NCBI RefSeq assembly: GCF_000733845.1
Contig: NZ_JPOI01000001.1
Location: 496,001-560,000, forward strand
From: Geobacillus vulcani PSS1
GTDB lineage: Bacteria; Bacillota; Bacilli; Bacillales; Anoxybacillaceae
Direction: 5' to 3'
DNA: 64,000 bases
Part shown: one piece after another, positions 34,493 to 43,990 of the stretch
Numbering within the stretch: the first letter of the stretch is position 1
How the letters are laid out: every line of letters starts with the position of its first letter
Notes under the pieces: model-generated
Database searches by the model: none
The model's input: the letters and a program-made list of their open reading frames with translations, nothing else
Told to the model about the DNA's origin: nothing
Made by a program: the position numbers and the translations under genes

Positions 34493-36151
34493 ATGGACGT
34501 TCGAATTCGGGCCATTTATGAAAGTTCTTATTTGAATATAATAAGCGCCCTGTTCAAAGATCTTGACCTTCCTCAGTTGATTGATCATCTCGTTCCCGTG
34601 AATCCGCAATGCCAAACTCGAGCCAGCGATATCGTCAAGCTAATCGTTCTGGATATCTTGAGCGGCCGGCAAGCGCTCGTTCATTTGGAACAATGGGTGC
34701 ATGACATCGATTTGCCGAAGCTGGTTCGGCCAGGGCTGGAGCCGTCTTGGTTCAACGACGATGCCATCGCGCGTCATTTGGATCGACTGTATGAGGCGAA
34801 TATCCATCAAGTCCTTTCGTCTTGCCTCGTGCAGATCTACAAGAAAGAAGGCCTCTCTCTTCGCGTCTTCCACGCCGATACGACGGACAAGACCGTTTAC
34901 GGCGCGTATGAATCGGTCTCGTCAGAGGCCCTGCAGATCACGCATGGCTACAACCGGCACCATCGTTGGCAAAAACCAATCGGTTTCGGGCTGATCGGCA
35001 ACGAAGACGGCATCCCGTTTTACGGCGATGTGCACGACGGCAACGTGCCGGACAAAACGTGGAATCCCGAGGTGCTCTCCCGTGTCCATGAACAGCTGAA
35101 GCAAGCCAAGATCCAAGACGAATGGATTTACGTGGCGGATTCCGCTGCGATGACGAAAGACACACTGACGCAAACGAAGGCTGCCAATGCCTTTTTGATC
35201 ACGCGGGGCCCTTCGTCGCTTCGGATCGTGAAACAGGCATTGGCGGAGGCCGATTCGCCTCATATCCCGTGGAGCGACCCCTTTACGCTGGCGGAGAAAA
35301 ACGGTGCCACGTATCGGGTATGGGAAACGGCCTCGACTTATGAAAGCCATCCGTTTCGGCTGATCGTCGTCGAATCGAGCTCGCTCGACCAGCGAAAAGG
35401 AAAGACGCTCGACAAAGAGCGGACCAAAGAAGCGGAGCTTCTTCGCGAGGAACAAGCCCGTTGGGAACGCCACCCCTTCTCTTGTCGGGCAGACGCCGAA
35501 CAAGCCTTGGCCTCCCTCAAGGCGTCCCTTCGCCCCCAGTTTCATCGGGTGGAAGCCGTGGTCGAAGAGATCGTTCGCCCGAAAAAACGGCGCGGACGAC
35601 CGAAAAAAGGGGCGGAACCCGAGATGGAGACGCTGTATCTTGTGCGCCTTGACGTCGAATTCGACCCAAACGCTTGGGAACAGGCGAGACGGAAAGCGTC
35701 CCGGTTTGTCCTCGTTACGACCGTTCCGAAGGAATGGAAGGGTCAACCGATGGAGGCAAAAGAGATCTTGAAGTTGTATAAAGGCCAAATCTCCGTGGAG
35801 ATGAACTTCTCTTTCTTGAAAGACCCGTTCTTTACGGATGAGATTTACGTCAAAAAACCAGAACGGGTCGCGGTATTGGGCTATTTGTTTCTGTTGGCCT
35901 TGGCCATTTACCGCGTCTTCCAGCGCCGGGTGCGTCAGTTCATCACCCCGGAACGCCCATTAAAGGGCGCGGGAGGCCGGAAACTGACCCGACCCACCGG
36001 GCAGGCGATTTTTCAGTTGTTCCGGTATGTGAAAGTCGTCCTACTGGAGTTGCCGGATGGGCACATCCAACGCGCGTTAGGGAAACCGCTCACCCCTGAT
36101 CAGCGAAGGATCCTGCAGGGATTGGGCATGGATGAGAGCATTTACGTGTAA
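34493..36151 (+). CDS. Transposase of element A (IS1634/IS4-like, DUF4277)
   Basis: 552 residues from ATG 34493 (or TTG 34484), behind GCAAAGGAG. N-terminal DUF4277 region (SSYLNIISALFKDLDLPQL, RASDIVKLIVLDILSG). DDE-type features: VFHADTTDKTVYG for the first Asp, WIYVADSAAMTKDTL for the second and GQISVEMNFSFLKDP for the Glu. It appears complete. It should move element A if both ends are recognised, but copy B now separates it from the right end. Confidence 0.85.
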   Translation: MDVRIRAIYESSYLNIISALFKDLDLPQLIDHLVPVNPQCQTRASDIVKLIVLDILSGRQALVHLEQWVHDIDLPKLVRPGLEPSWFNDDAIARHLDRLYEANIHQVLSSCLVQIYKKEGLSLRVFHADTTDKTVYGAYESVSSEALQITHGYNRHHRWQKPIGFGLIGNEDGIPFYGDVHDGNVPDKTWNPEVLSRVHEQLKQAKIQDEWIYVADSAAMTKDTLTQTKAANAFLITRGPSSLRIVKQALAEADSPHIPWSDPFTLAEKNGATYRVWETASTYESHPFRLIVVESSSLDQRKGKTLDKERTKEAELLREEQARWERHPFSCRADAEQALASLKASLRPQFHRVEAVVEEIVRPKKRRGRPKKGAEPEMETLYLVRLDVEFDPNAWEQARRKASRFVLVTTVPKEWKGQPMEAKEILKLYKGQISVEMNFSFLKDPFFTDEIYVKKPERVAVLGYLFLLALAIYRVFQRRVRQFITPERPLKGAGGRKLTRPTGQAIFQLFRYVKVVLLELPDGHIQRALGKPLTPDQRRILQGLGMDESIYV

Positions 36152-36158
36152 CGTCATA

Positions 36159-38086
36159 CCCGAGTTCGACAGTCACTAGGCAAACAAAATGCCTCTCATC
36201 CCTTGATACCAAAGGGACGAGAGGCATTTGGGCATACTTTGGGCGTGTATCTAGGTGCGAGGATGAATGCCTAGAATCTTCGGAGGAGGCTCCAGCCCTA
36301 GAGCCGCAAAGAATTGAGCCTGTTTGGCCGTCAGTTCGGTTCGTTGATAAAGGTCACCGTTTTTTGAAGAAAAATGTCCAAGCATGAGACGTTCGCATTC
36401 GTCCCTTACGTTCGGCCACGATTCATGGGTTCGAATCTCCACGATCCGAACTAACAAGAGAGCAAGCCAACTGAGCAGCACATGTGCCCGAATGCGGTCT
36501 TCCAAGCGATGATACATAGGCCGCAATTCCAATGTAGACTTCAATGTTCGGAAGGCCTGCTCAATATCCACCAGCTGCTTATACCCGATGGCGACATCTT
36601 CGGCAGACAAGGTGTCATCGGATGTCCGGATGAGATATTTGCCGTCGTACTTTTCCGCGTCACGAACCGCTTGCTTGTCGATGCGAAGGGTTCCGTCCTT
36701 CAACTGGCGCAAGTATTTTCCGTAGGACGGATGGGAACGCAACCGGCAGGTCGCCTTATGATGGGCTTCGTTTGGGAGTTGGCGAAGCCCTTTTAACTCC
36801 TCTTTCAGCGATTCGAGCAGCTTTTCTCGCTCCTTGCGTTGGCGTTCGGCTTCGCTGGGATTGTACACGAGAACATAGCGCTGACGCGCTTCTCCGTCGC
36901 CGACGATGATTTCTTTGATGTGCAAATTCTCGTCCACTTCATGATAACGTCCGCGACGGCTTAAGGCCTCTTCGACGGCGGCTTTGCCGGATCGCATTTT
37001 TTCGCCGACAATGTAGTGTCCGCCGGCCTGTTGCAAGATTCGCAAATTCTCTTCAGAGGAAAAGCCGCGGTCCATGACGCTGATCACACGTCCAAGCTTC
37101 CAGCCAATCAAGTCTTGTTTCACCTGTTTGATGACCGTCATGTCCATCGTATTGCCAGGCCATACCCAAGCGCGAATCGGGATTCCTTCCCGGGTGACAG
37201 CCAGCCCAATGACGATTTGAACCAAGTCTGGGCGTTTGTCTTTCGAGAATCCTTGTTTTCGAAGCGATTCTCCTTCCGGTGTTTCAGAGGGATCCACTTC
37301 GAAGTACGACGAAGTCGTATCGAAGTAAATCAAGTCGACTTCCAAATTCAATAAATCGGCCACAGCATGGAACACTTGACGTTCCAATTCCGGCTGCACG
37401 GCCAGCAGTTCATCCATCGCCCGGTACAACTGGTGGCTGGCGGCTTGAGGAAGGTGAGGGATATACACGTCTTTCTCCACCCACTCCTCCATCGCCAACT
37501 TGCTTGACGGATGAAGGGCGCGATTCGCCACCATGGCAAAAATCAGCCGTTCCAGCGAAATCTGGTGATGTCGGGAGGTAAACAAGGAGTGGAGAATCTC
37601 TCCCAACCCCAGTTGTCTCCAGAGCTGATCCAAGAGCCAGACGCCGCCGAGGTGTTTGCATGACTGGAATTGAAAGTCATCGGAAGCTTCTCCTGTCAAC
37701 GTTTCGACTTCCCAAGCCTGCTCAGGAGAAAGGAATCGCGAAATGCTTTTGGCCAGACGCTCCAAGACAGCGCGATCCACTTCGTCTTCGCGCCCGAACG
37801 AATAAATCACCTTCGCTTTCGCATATTTGGCCTTCGGATCCCATTCGTTGTGAGCAAGCTGGAGATACGCCACGGTTGTTCCATCTTTGTTTTTGCGTGT
37901 AACTCGTCGTATGTACATGCCTATATTATAAATTATAAACTTTATTTTTAAAAGGGAAAATTAATAAATCGTGTGCCTATTAAATTCGACGTTTTTTTCT
38001 AGGGGAGGCGTGGTGAAACCCTTGATATAACAGCATTTTGGCCATTTTCATTTGCCTAAAATGACCTCAAAACTGTCGAACTCGGG
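36159..38086 (-). mobile_element. Intact IS1634-type element (copy B) inside element A
   Basis: 1928 bp bounded by CCCGAGTTCGACAGT and its complement ACTGTCGAACTCGGG, with the 5-bp target duplication TCATA at 36154-36158 and 38087-38091. The clean duplication and intact gene suggest a recent insertion. Confidence 0.92.
36251..37918 (-). CDS. Transposase of copy B, IS1634 family
   Basis: 555 residues, complete. It starts MYIRRVTRKNKDGTTVAYLQ; DDE features include IYFDTTSSYFE, ISVMDRGFSSEENL and LVDIEQAFRTLKSTLELRP. Parts of the same protein are readable in the copy C remnants on either side. Confidence 0.9.
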   Translation of the reverse strand: MYIRRVTRKNKDGTTVAYLQLAHNEWDPKAKYAKAKVIYSFGREDEVDRAVLERLAKSISRFLSPEQAWEVETLTGEASDDFQFQSCKHLGGVWLLDQLWRQLGLGEILHSLFTSRHHQISLERLIFAMVANRALHPSSKLAMEEWVEKDVYIPHLPQAASHQLYRAMDELLAVQPELERQVFHAVADLLNLEVDLIYFDTTSSYFEVDPSETPEGESLRKQGFSKDKRPDLVQIVIGLAVTREGIPIRAWVWPGNTMDMTVIKQVKQDLIGWKLGRVISVMDRGFSSEENLRILQQAGGHYIVGEKMRSGKAAVEEALSRRGRYHEVDENLHIKEIIVGDGEARQRYVLVYNPSEAERQRKEREKLLESLKEELKGLRQLPNEAHHKATCRLRSHPSYGKYLRQLKDGTLRIDKQAVRDAEKYDGKYLIRTSDDTLSAEDVAIGYKQLVDIEQAFRTLKSTLELRPMYHRLEDRIRAHVLLSWLALLLVRIVEIRTHESWPNVRDECERLMLGHFSSKNGDLYQRTELTAKQAQFFAALGLEPPPKILGIHPRT

Positions 38087-38212
38087 TCATACGGAACGAC
38101 TAGATATGGTAAAAAAAGGATTGCCATCGCTCATTGTGTTGGTCGAAATGTTATTCTAAAAAACGAAATAAAAAATCCTTTCTTTCTACCCTGTTAGGGT
38201 GCGAAATGTGAG

Positions 38213-38394
38213 ACCGAAGATATCGCGCTTGGATATAAGCAATTGGTGGATATCGAGCAGGCCTTCCGGACATTGAAGTCCACATTGGAATGGCGGCCTA
38301 TGTATCATCGCTTGGAAGATCGCATTCGGGCGCACGTGCTGCTCAGCTGGCTCGCTCTTTTGCTGGTTCGGATCGTGGAGATTCGAACCCATGA
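38213..38394 (+). mobile_element. Right remnant of IS1634-type copy C
   Basis: Plus strand reads EDIALGYKQLVDIEQAFRTL and WRPMYHRLEDRIRAHV up to EIRTH, matching residues about 425-490 of the copy B transposase, then leaves homology at about 38394. The middle and 3' end of copy C are gone. Confidence 0.88.
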
Positions 38395-38520
38395 TCGGGT
38401 ATCAAGAACAATAGGTTATTGAAGTATCTGAAAACAAATACAGGCAGAGTACTCGTTGAGACACTATACCCTGCCTCTTTCCTGAAACCTAGTGATATGC
38501 AATATGCTTTATCCGAAGCT

Positions 38521-38694
38521 TTATATCTTATTGGATTTTTCCTTTTTAAAAATGTTTAAAAGCGATGAAGATAGAAAACCAACTGCAATTGCCACGATAA
38601 TCTTTCCTGACATCTGATTCGTATATCCCATTGTAAATAAGTATACAATTGTAATAACAGAAAGAATTAATATGATAAAATACATTGTTCTCAT
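38521..38694 (-). CDS. 57-residue membrane peptide, candidate circular-bacteriocin immunity protein
   Basis: Reverse-strand ATG 38694 to TAA 38521. Two hydrophobic helices (MYFIILILSVITIVYLFTM; IIVAIAVGFLSSSLLNIF) and a basic end KKEKSNKI. Its ATG overlaps the ATPase stop as ATGA, so it is translationally coupled. Small, basic, hydrophobic proteins at this place in circular bacteriocin operons provide self-immunity. Confidence 0.75.
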   Translation of the reverse strand: MRTMYFIILILSVITIVYLFTMGYTNQMSGKIIVAIAVGFLSSSLLNIFKKEKSNKI

Positions 38695-39344
38695 TGCTCT
38701 AGCTCCTTTAGTTTTCCATTTGACATTTCATAAAATCTTGTTGCTAGTTCATATTGTAATTCTTTTAAGTGACTAACAAATAAAATTGCTCCCCCATTTT
38801 GACTATATGTTTTTAGTAAATTTATTGCGATGTTTTGAGATTTTTGATCTAAAGCCGTAAATGGTTCATCAAGAAACATCAACCCCGTCTCCCTTGCAAA
38901 CATTGCAATAAAAAACAATTTATGCTTCATACCAAGGGAATAATTCTGAACCAATTCGTTTAAATAGGAACTCATATTAAATACTTCACATAAATCATAC
39001 ACCTTCTTCCAATAATTATCTTTATCTTTTATGTCCCATAAATTTTCTATAAGTTTCAAATTTTCCTTTCCCGTCATTAAATCATAAAGATACGGTTTAT
39101 CAGGAATATAAGCGATCCTTTTTTTATATTCCAATAAGTTAGACAGAGGTTTACCTTCAAAATAAATACTACAGTCTGTATGAATTATCCCACTCAATAT
39201 TTTTAAAAGTGTAGATTTACCGCTGCCATTATCGCCTATAATACATACTCTATCTTTTGATTTTATAGTTAGAGATAAGTTGCTAATGATATTGTTTTTA
39301 TCATATGAAAATGTTAAGTTTTTCACAACTAACTTAGCTTGCAT
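38691..39344 (-). CDS. ABC ATPase of the circular bacteriocin cluster
   Basis: 217 residues from ATG 39344, overlapping the preceding gene by 11 nt. Walker A GDNGSGKS, signature NYSLGMKHKLFF (degenerate SLG) and Walker B LMFLDEPFTALDQ. A single-domain ATPase next to a multi-TM protein is the standard export/immunity unit of circular bacteriocin loci. The longer upstream frame lies inside the preceding gene and is not used. Confidence 0.87.
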   Translation of the reverse strand: MQAKLVVKNLTFSYDKNNIISNLSLTIKSKDRVCIIGDNGSGKSTLLKILSGIIHTDCSIYFEGKPLSNLLEYKKRIAYIPDKPYLYDLMTGKENLKLIENLWDIKDKDNYWKKVYDLCEVFNMSSYLNELVQNYSLGMKHKLFFIAMFARETGLMFLDEPFTALDQKSQNIAINLLKTYSQNGGAILFVSHLKELQYELATRFYEMSNGKLKELEQ

Positions 39345-39891
39345 AATGAACAACCCCGTAACTAGTAGTAGAAAACGTAATAAAGAGAATAATAGCTGCA
39401 ATGATAAAACTGATTTTTTTGGTAACCCCTACGTAATTAACTAGTCCAAAATATAAAATTCGTATATATAGTATATTCACAATTAATAATAAAGTTATTG
39501 TTAAAGTGTAAAATAACTGTGGTGCATTGTTAATCCAAATTATATAAAGAGTAGCTGCATTAAATAGAAAAATAAAGGAATTAGCACTTAATACAACAGT
39601 ATACAATCTCAAAACTGAAAAATCTTTTTTTAAAATAACCAAAATAATACCTAACAGAACTGAGAAAATAAAATTAATAATATAGTAAAATGGGATAGTT
39701 ATGAATGTAGCTACGAGAAAAAATCCAATAATCTTTTTTGGTTGGTGTATATCTAGTACATTTGCCACCCATAGCTCTAAAAACATCATTGCAAATAGTA
39801 AAACAAATAAGTTAAAAAATAAAAGTTTATTGGGTGTAACATTCTTTTTAATAAAAAAGAGACTAGGGTTCAACCAAATAGTCATCTTCAT
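39334..39891 (-). CDS. Membrane protein of the circular bacteriocin cluster
   Basis: 185 residues, five predicted TM helices (for example LFFNLFVLLFAMMFLELWV and TLTITLLLIVNILYIRILYF). AAAGGGGGTATGGC is its ribosome binding site. Followed directly by the ATPase, so it is probably the permease partner. No family recognised from motifs. Confidence 0.72.
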   Translation of the reverse strand: MKMTIWLNPSLFFIKKNVTPNKLLFFNLFVLLFAMMFLELWVANVLDIHQPKKIIGFFLVATFITIPFYYIINFIFSVLLGIILVILKKDFSVLRLYTVVLSANSFIFLFNAATLYIIWINNAPQLFYTLTITLLLIVNILYIRILYFGLVNYVGVTKKISFIIAAIILFITFSTTSYGVVHYAS

Positions 39892-39934
39892 GCCATACCC
39901 CCTTTGTATTATTTGTATTTAAGTCACAGAGATT

Positions 39935-40465
39935 CTAGAGAACCACTTTACTTATGTTACTTTCTACCCAACTCGCGAATAACAACAATAAAATAGCTAT
40001 CAAAATTAGAATAGTTCCATCTTTAATGAGTCGAGGAAGAGGAAGCTTACTCCATTTTCCTATACACATTAAGAAAGATATACTTGACATAAATCCTACT
40101 GTAGCGCAGGAAACTATAGCAGCTAATTCTATAAAAAAATGGGGCATTAGTCCTGTTAGTATCGGCAGAAATCCGTAATCCGCAATTGCCCCGTATATTA
40201 CAATACCAATTATGTATCCATTTATAATTAATACGATTGATGATAAAACACCTCCGGTTAACAATCCCGATACAATAATAAATATACATATTTTTGTATT
40301 ATTAACAAAAATATCAAGCATTTCAGCTTCTTTAGGCCTAAATGTACTATAATCTCCCAAAAAACCTGCTACTATTCCTATAAGTACACTAACCGAAAAT
40401 ATTAAAATACATAGTAACATAACTCTTTTCCAACGTTTAATAATCCCTTGCAACATCTTATTCAA
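39935..40465 (-). CDS. DUF95/SpoIIM-family protein of circular bacteriocin maturation
   Basis: 176 residues with about five TM helices. The central ILIINGYIIGIVIYGAIADY, LMPHFFIELAAIVSCATVG and start SVLIGIVAGF fit the stage II sporulation M/DUF95 family. A DUF95 protein is the hallmark partner of circular bacteriocins, thought to act in cyclisation or export. TTG 40465 or ATG 40456 may start it; neither has ideal spacing. Overlaps the 585-residue gene by 8 nt. Confidence 0.85.
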   Translation of the reverse strand: MNKMLQGIIKRWKRVMLLCILIFSVSVLIGIVAGFLGDYSTFRPKEAEMLDIFVNNTKICIFIIVSGLLTGGVLSSIVLIINGYIIGIVIYGAIADYGFLPILTGLMPHFFIELAAIVSCATVGFMSSISFLMCIGKWSKLPLPRLIKDGTILILIAILLLLFASWVESNISKVVL

Positions 40466-42215
40466 TTACTTCCTTTTCAATTTTCGATATTCCTTTTTGA
40501 ATAACTTTTTGTGCAATATAAGCAAAAATTAAGCTACTGGACATAAAATAGAGGAAAAAAATAACTAACAACCATTTTGTTAGTACATTAGGGAAACTAA
40601 TAAATAAATTCATATATAAAATAACTAAAAAAGGTAATAAAATGAACTTGCGCGGGAGACCCTGTGCCCTTAAATACAGCTTTGCTTCTTCTTCAGTTTT
40701 ACCCACTTCAATTACATTTGTATAATTAAATTTTGCAAACATAGGAGACATATACAATTGAAACAAAGGCGTGATCCAATATGCATTAACTAACGCAATT
40801 AAAATAACTAAGTAACCTAAAGAATAAATATGACCGCGAATATATAAAATTGAATTAACTATGAGCACAATAAGAAAAGGTATAAATAAAATTAATTGCA
40901 TCAGTCTTTTTTTGGCTATATATAAATCTTTAATAGATCTTGCAGATATCTTAAACAAATTAATATTATTCTTTTCCGCACTGAGCAAAAATAATACCGG
41001 AAACTCTTCACGTAGTTCAAAACAATGATTAGTTAAAATGAGCAAATTTAATGTGAATATTAGTAATAATTTGGTATCAGTGGATTTCACTAAATTAATT
41101 AACGAAAAGATAAAGCCAAAATAAAAGCTAGACTCTAATGTGATAAAAATTAAAGAAAAGGCAACGGGAGATACTATCCATCTATTTCTTTCAAGCAATA
41201 GAACTTCTTTATTTGTGAGAGCATCATTTTTAAATATTAAATAATTTAATTTTCTTAGAAATATACAGTAAAAATGCAGAAAGTCCCGACATTTGTATAA
41301 ATTATTGTTTTGATTTTCATCAATAAATTTAGGATTCGTAAAAAACAATACTATATAGATAAAAAAACCGGAAAAGAATAAAGACAAAGCCCCCCAGTAG
41401 TTAAAATTTTTGAACTGGTAGCATATAAAATTAAACAAAACAAATGAATACATAGTACGAATAAATCCAATTATAGAGGTTAACCACTGTTCTTCTAAAA
41501 TTGAAATGATATTGTTCCAAACATTATCATTAAGAATATCATTATAACTATCGATATTCTCTTTAACTGTTGCTATCAAAGGAAATAGCATAAACTTCAC
41601 TAAACAGAACCCCAATAAAAAACAAATTACAATGCTCATGAAATAAGCAAAAAAACGAAAAATACCAATAGGATTAATGATCTTGTTCCTTACGTACATC
41701 CCGAAGAGTTTATTTGAAATTATAAACAGAAGTATTGAAACAAGGACTAATAGTATATAGGCCAAGCTACTGCTGATCCATTGAAATTTATTTATATAAA
41801 GGAAAAATATAAAAACTGCTAAATAAAAGCCGCATTGGTTAAGAGCTAACCACAATATCTCTTCTATAAGAAGTATATTATGAATAGTCCTTGCATTTCT
41901 TGGTGCCATAGTAAATAGTGAAACCAAAATTGGAGTATGAGTTCTTCGGTAACTGATTAAACCATTAAAAAAATGCATTCCTATAAAAACCATGATTAAA
42001 GTACATTCCCAATAAAATGAATATTTTTCATTATAAAAATAAATAATGAGTGCAAATAAACCTATAATTGACAAAATAATTCGAGATAAAAGAGATAATG
42101 TAAAAATGCTTGTCGGTTTTAATTTATTTAAAATCGGTCTATATTTACTAATTAAAGAATACTGCTGCTTTATTCGCACATTAATCAAAAGTATAATGAG
42201 CCTGAAAATAGACAT
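40458..42215 (-). CDS. Large multispanning membrane protein of the circular bacteriocin cluster
   Basis: 585 residues with about twelve or more hydrophobic segments, basic loops and no soluble enzyme domain. Size and location correspond to the big membrane protein (CirB/UblB-like) found beside DUF95 genes and possibly involved in maturation. GGGG nine nt before ATG is a fair ribosome binding site. Very AT-rich. It now follows the broken IS256-type element instead of the structural gene. Confidence 0.75.
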   Translation of the reverse strand: MSIFRLIILLINVRIKQQYSLISKYRPILNKLKPTSIFTLSLLSRIILSIIGLFALIIYFYNEKYSFYWECTLIMVFIGMHFFNGLISYRRTHTPILVSLFTMAPRNARTIHNILLIEEILWLALNQCGFYLAVFIFFLYINKFQWISSSLAYILLVLVSILLFIISNKLFGMYVRNKIINPIGIFRFFAYFMSIVICFLLGFCLVKFMLFPLIATVKENIDSYNDILNDNVWNNIISILEEQWLTSIIGFIRTMYSFVLFNFICYQFKNFNYWGALSLFFSGFFIYIVLFFTNPKFIDENQNNNLYKCRDFLHFYCIFLRKLNYLIFKNDALTNKEVLLLERNRWIVSPVAFSLIFITLESSFYFGFIFSLINLVKSTDTKLLLIFTLNLLILTNHCFELREEFPVLFLLSAEKNNINLFKISARSIKDLYIAKKRLMQLILFIPFLIVLIVNSILYIRGHIYSLGYLVILIALVNAYWITPLFQLYMSPMFAKFNYTNVIEVGKTEEEAKLYLRAQGLPRKFILLPFLVILYMNLFISFPNVLTKWLLVIFFLYFMSSSLIFAYIAQKVIQKGISKIEKEVIE

Positions 42216-42235
42216 ATTTTATAACCCCTAGTTAT

Positions 42236-43499
42236 TTAAGTAATATATTGGAAAAGGAGACAAATACATTGCCCCCTCCACTGTGTAACCGACGAGAAAA
42301 ATTGAACAGTTTTCGCTAAATAAGAGTGAACACTTTTCTGGAAATGTTCTTCAAACATTCGTTGAAGCGCTTGCTGTGCTTCGGCAAATCCTCGCAACGT
42401 TCGTCCTGCCCATTTCTCATTAAAATCTTGAATGGTCAAATACACGACTTTTTCCGCGGCTTCTAAACTGCTCAAACGGTTCATCGGCTTGAGACGTTTC
42501 CGAATCTCCTTGATCGTTCGTTCGATGGCATTCGTCGTGTAAATCACACTTCGAATACTGCTTGGATCATCCATAAATGTTAGGAGGACATCCAACTCGT
42601 TGGCCCAAGATTGAACTTCTCTCGGGTACTTACCGAACCATTTCGACTCAAACTGTTGAAACATCTGGAACGCCATCTCCTTATTCGGCGCACGATAAAT
42701 CAGTTTGAGATCCTCTGCCACTTTAAATTGATCTTTTTTCCGAACACGATTAAGAGTATTACGGACTTTATGAACGACACAACGCTGCACATCGGCTTTC
42801 GGATACACCGCCTTAAAGGCTTCCTCCAGCCCCGGAAGGCCATCGAAGACGCCAAGAAGCACTTCCTTGACGCCTCTTTGGTAGAGCTGTTGGAGAATCT
42901 CCTGCCATACATAGGCGCTTTCTTGTCCTCCTACGAAGAAATCAAGAATTTCACGATATCCTTCTTCGTTCACCCCCAGTACCACATAAATAACTTCTTT
43001 CTCCACCGTATCCCGGTGAAGTTTCACGTACAAGCCGTCCAAATATAAGACCGAATAACGTTTGGATAGTGGACGATGGTGCCATTTCTCGATGTCTTCT
43101 TTCACGACATCGGTAATACGGCTGATCGTCGCTGGAGAATAAGCATTTCCTAGAATTCGTTCGATAAATTTGCCAATTTCCCGTATACTCACGCCACTTT
43201 GATACATCCGAATGATGGCTTCCTCCAGCCAGCCGGTGTGGCGTTGATAAGGGGCAAACCTGTGTTTGAAATTCTCCGTTTCGGTCTCTTGGCACCAAAA
43301 GACCCTCAATCCGGCCGTATTGCGTATCTAGATTTCGCTGATCGTAGCCGTTTCTCATGTTTGGCGTTCCAGCCTGTTCGATTTCGACGAAATGTTTGAT
43401 TTCTTCCCGCATGATCAGTTCTCATTTTTCTTTTACAAACTGACGAATGGTATTTTCCAGTTGATTTGCCCAGTCTACATTCGGTATACTTTTAGACAT
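42236..43499 (-). pseudogene. IS256-family transposase with nonsense codon and frameshift
   Basis: ATG 43499 reads MSKSIPNVDWANQLE and meets an in-frame TGA at 43424-43422. The frame resumes at MREEIKHFVE and continues to RNGEFQTQ near 43255, where a one-base shift is needed to reach APYQRHTGWLEEAIIRMYQS. The mutator-type core (YLDGLYVKLHRDTVEKEVIY, VFDGLPGLEEAFKAVYP, YTTNAIERTIKEIRKRLKP) is intact. The C-terminus runs on into non-IS sequence. Not functional as read. Confidence 0.88.
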
Positions 43500-43557
43500 A
43501 GGTAGGGTTCTCCTTTCTCTAAGATTTTTGGTCCAATCAGAGAATACCCTACCTTTT
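42236..43557 (-). mobile_element. IS256-type element, decayed, between bacteriocin gene and its operon
   Basis: The upstream end carries GGTAGGGTATTCTCTGATTGG (minus strand, from about 43554) with a related GGTAGGG at 43501-43507. The downstream terminal repeat cannot be found before the 585-residue gene, so this end is probably truncated, somewhere near 42275. Confidence 0.75.
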
Positions 43558-43628
43558 TTCTTTTGTTCTAGCAAAATGCTTTACACAAAATTGTATACAT
43601 CATTTAACACACTGTACTTCCATGTTGA

Positions 43629-43949
43629 TTACCAAGCAATAAAAGCTTGTTTTCCTCTCTTTTCTAACTCCTCTTTCAAATATTTTTTAATACCCATAGT
43701 ACCAGCCGCTGCTATTAGGCTCAATCCACCAGTACCTAAAGCCGTAAGAAAAGACACAATTGCCGTTACAGTGGTACTAGCATCAAGTGCCGTTAGAATC
43801 CAAGCAGCTGCCCATGCCGGGACTCCGAATTCCTTTGCTAAATCTGCAACTGGAAGGAAAGTTAACATAAAAAAGTACAACCCTCCGATGCTTATCCCGG
43901 CAAACAATAATATAAATAATTGAGTAAGTTTGTTTTCTATTAGAATCAT
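43629..43949 (-). CDS. Circular bacteriocin precursor (circularin A/uberolysin type)
   Basis: 106 residues from ATG 43949, eight nt after AAGGAG. A hydrophobic 36-residue leader (MILIENKLTQLFILLF..FLPVAD) is followed by a predicted 70-residue core starting LAKEFGVPAWAAAWI and ending KRGKQAFIAW. Core size, N-terminal Leu with C-terminal aromatic Trp, helical Ala/Ile/Gly-rich middle (TALGTGGLSLIAAAGTMG) and Lys-rich last helix match class I circular bacteriocins, joined head to tail between L37 and W106. The cleavage site is predicted by family resemblance. The partner genes lie 1.4 kb downstream, beyond an IS. Confidence 0.85.
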   Translation of the reverse strand: MILIENKLTQLFILLFAGISIGGLYFFMLTFLPVADLAKEFGVPAWAAAWILTALDASTTVTAIVSFLTALGTGGLSLIAAAGTMGIKKYLKEELEKRGKQAFIAW

Positions 43950-43990
43950 AGCCACATCTCCTTGCAAACAACATAAATTCCGTTTCTTAA

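Larger units (their letters stand above)
34393..38212 (+). mobile_element. IS element A (DUF4277-type transposase), itself interrupted by IS copy B
   Basis: Bounded by 17-bp perfect inverted repeats: CTCACATTTCGCACCCT (34393-34409) and its complement (38196-38212). Without the 1933-bp insertion (element B plus one target copy) its length is about 1887 bp. No target duplication is obvious, and the flanking copy C transposase lacks its middle part, so a deletion went with or followed insertion. Confidence 0.85.

Noticed and set aside
34922..35788. 288-codon minus-strand frame opposite the element A transposase
   Set aside because: Despite its length it is antisense to the DDE transposase core and has a transposase-derived, Arg/Phe-rich composition with no start signal.
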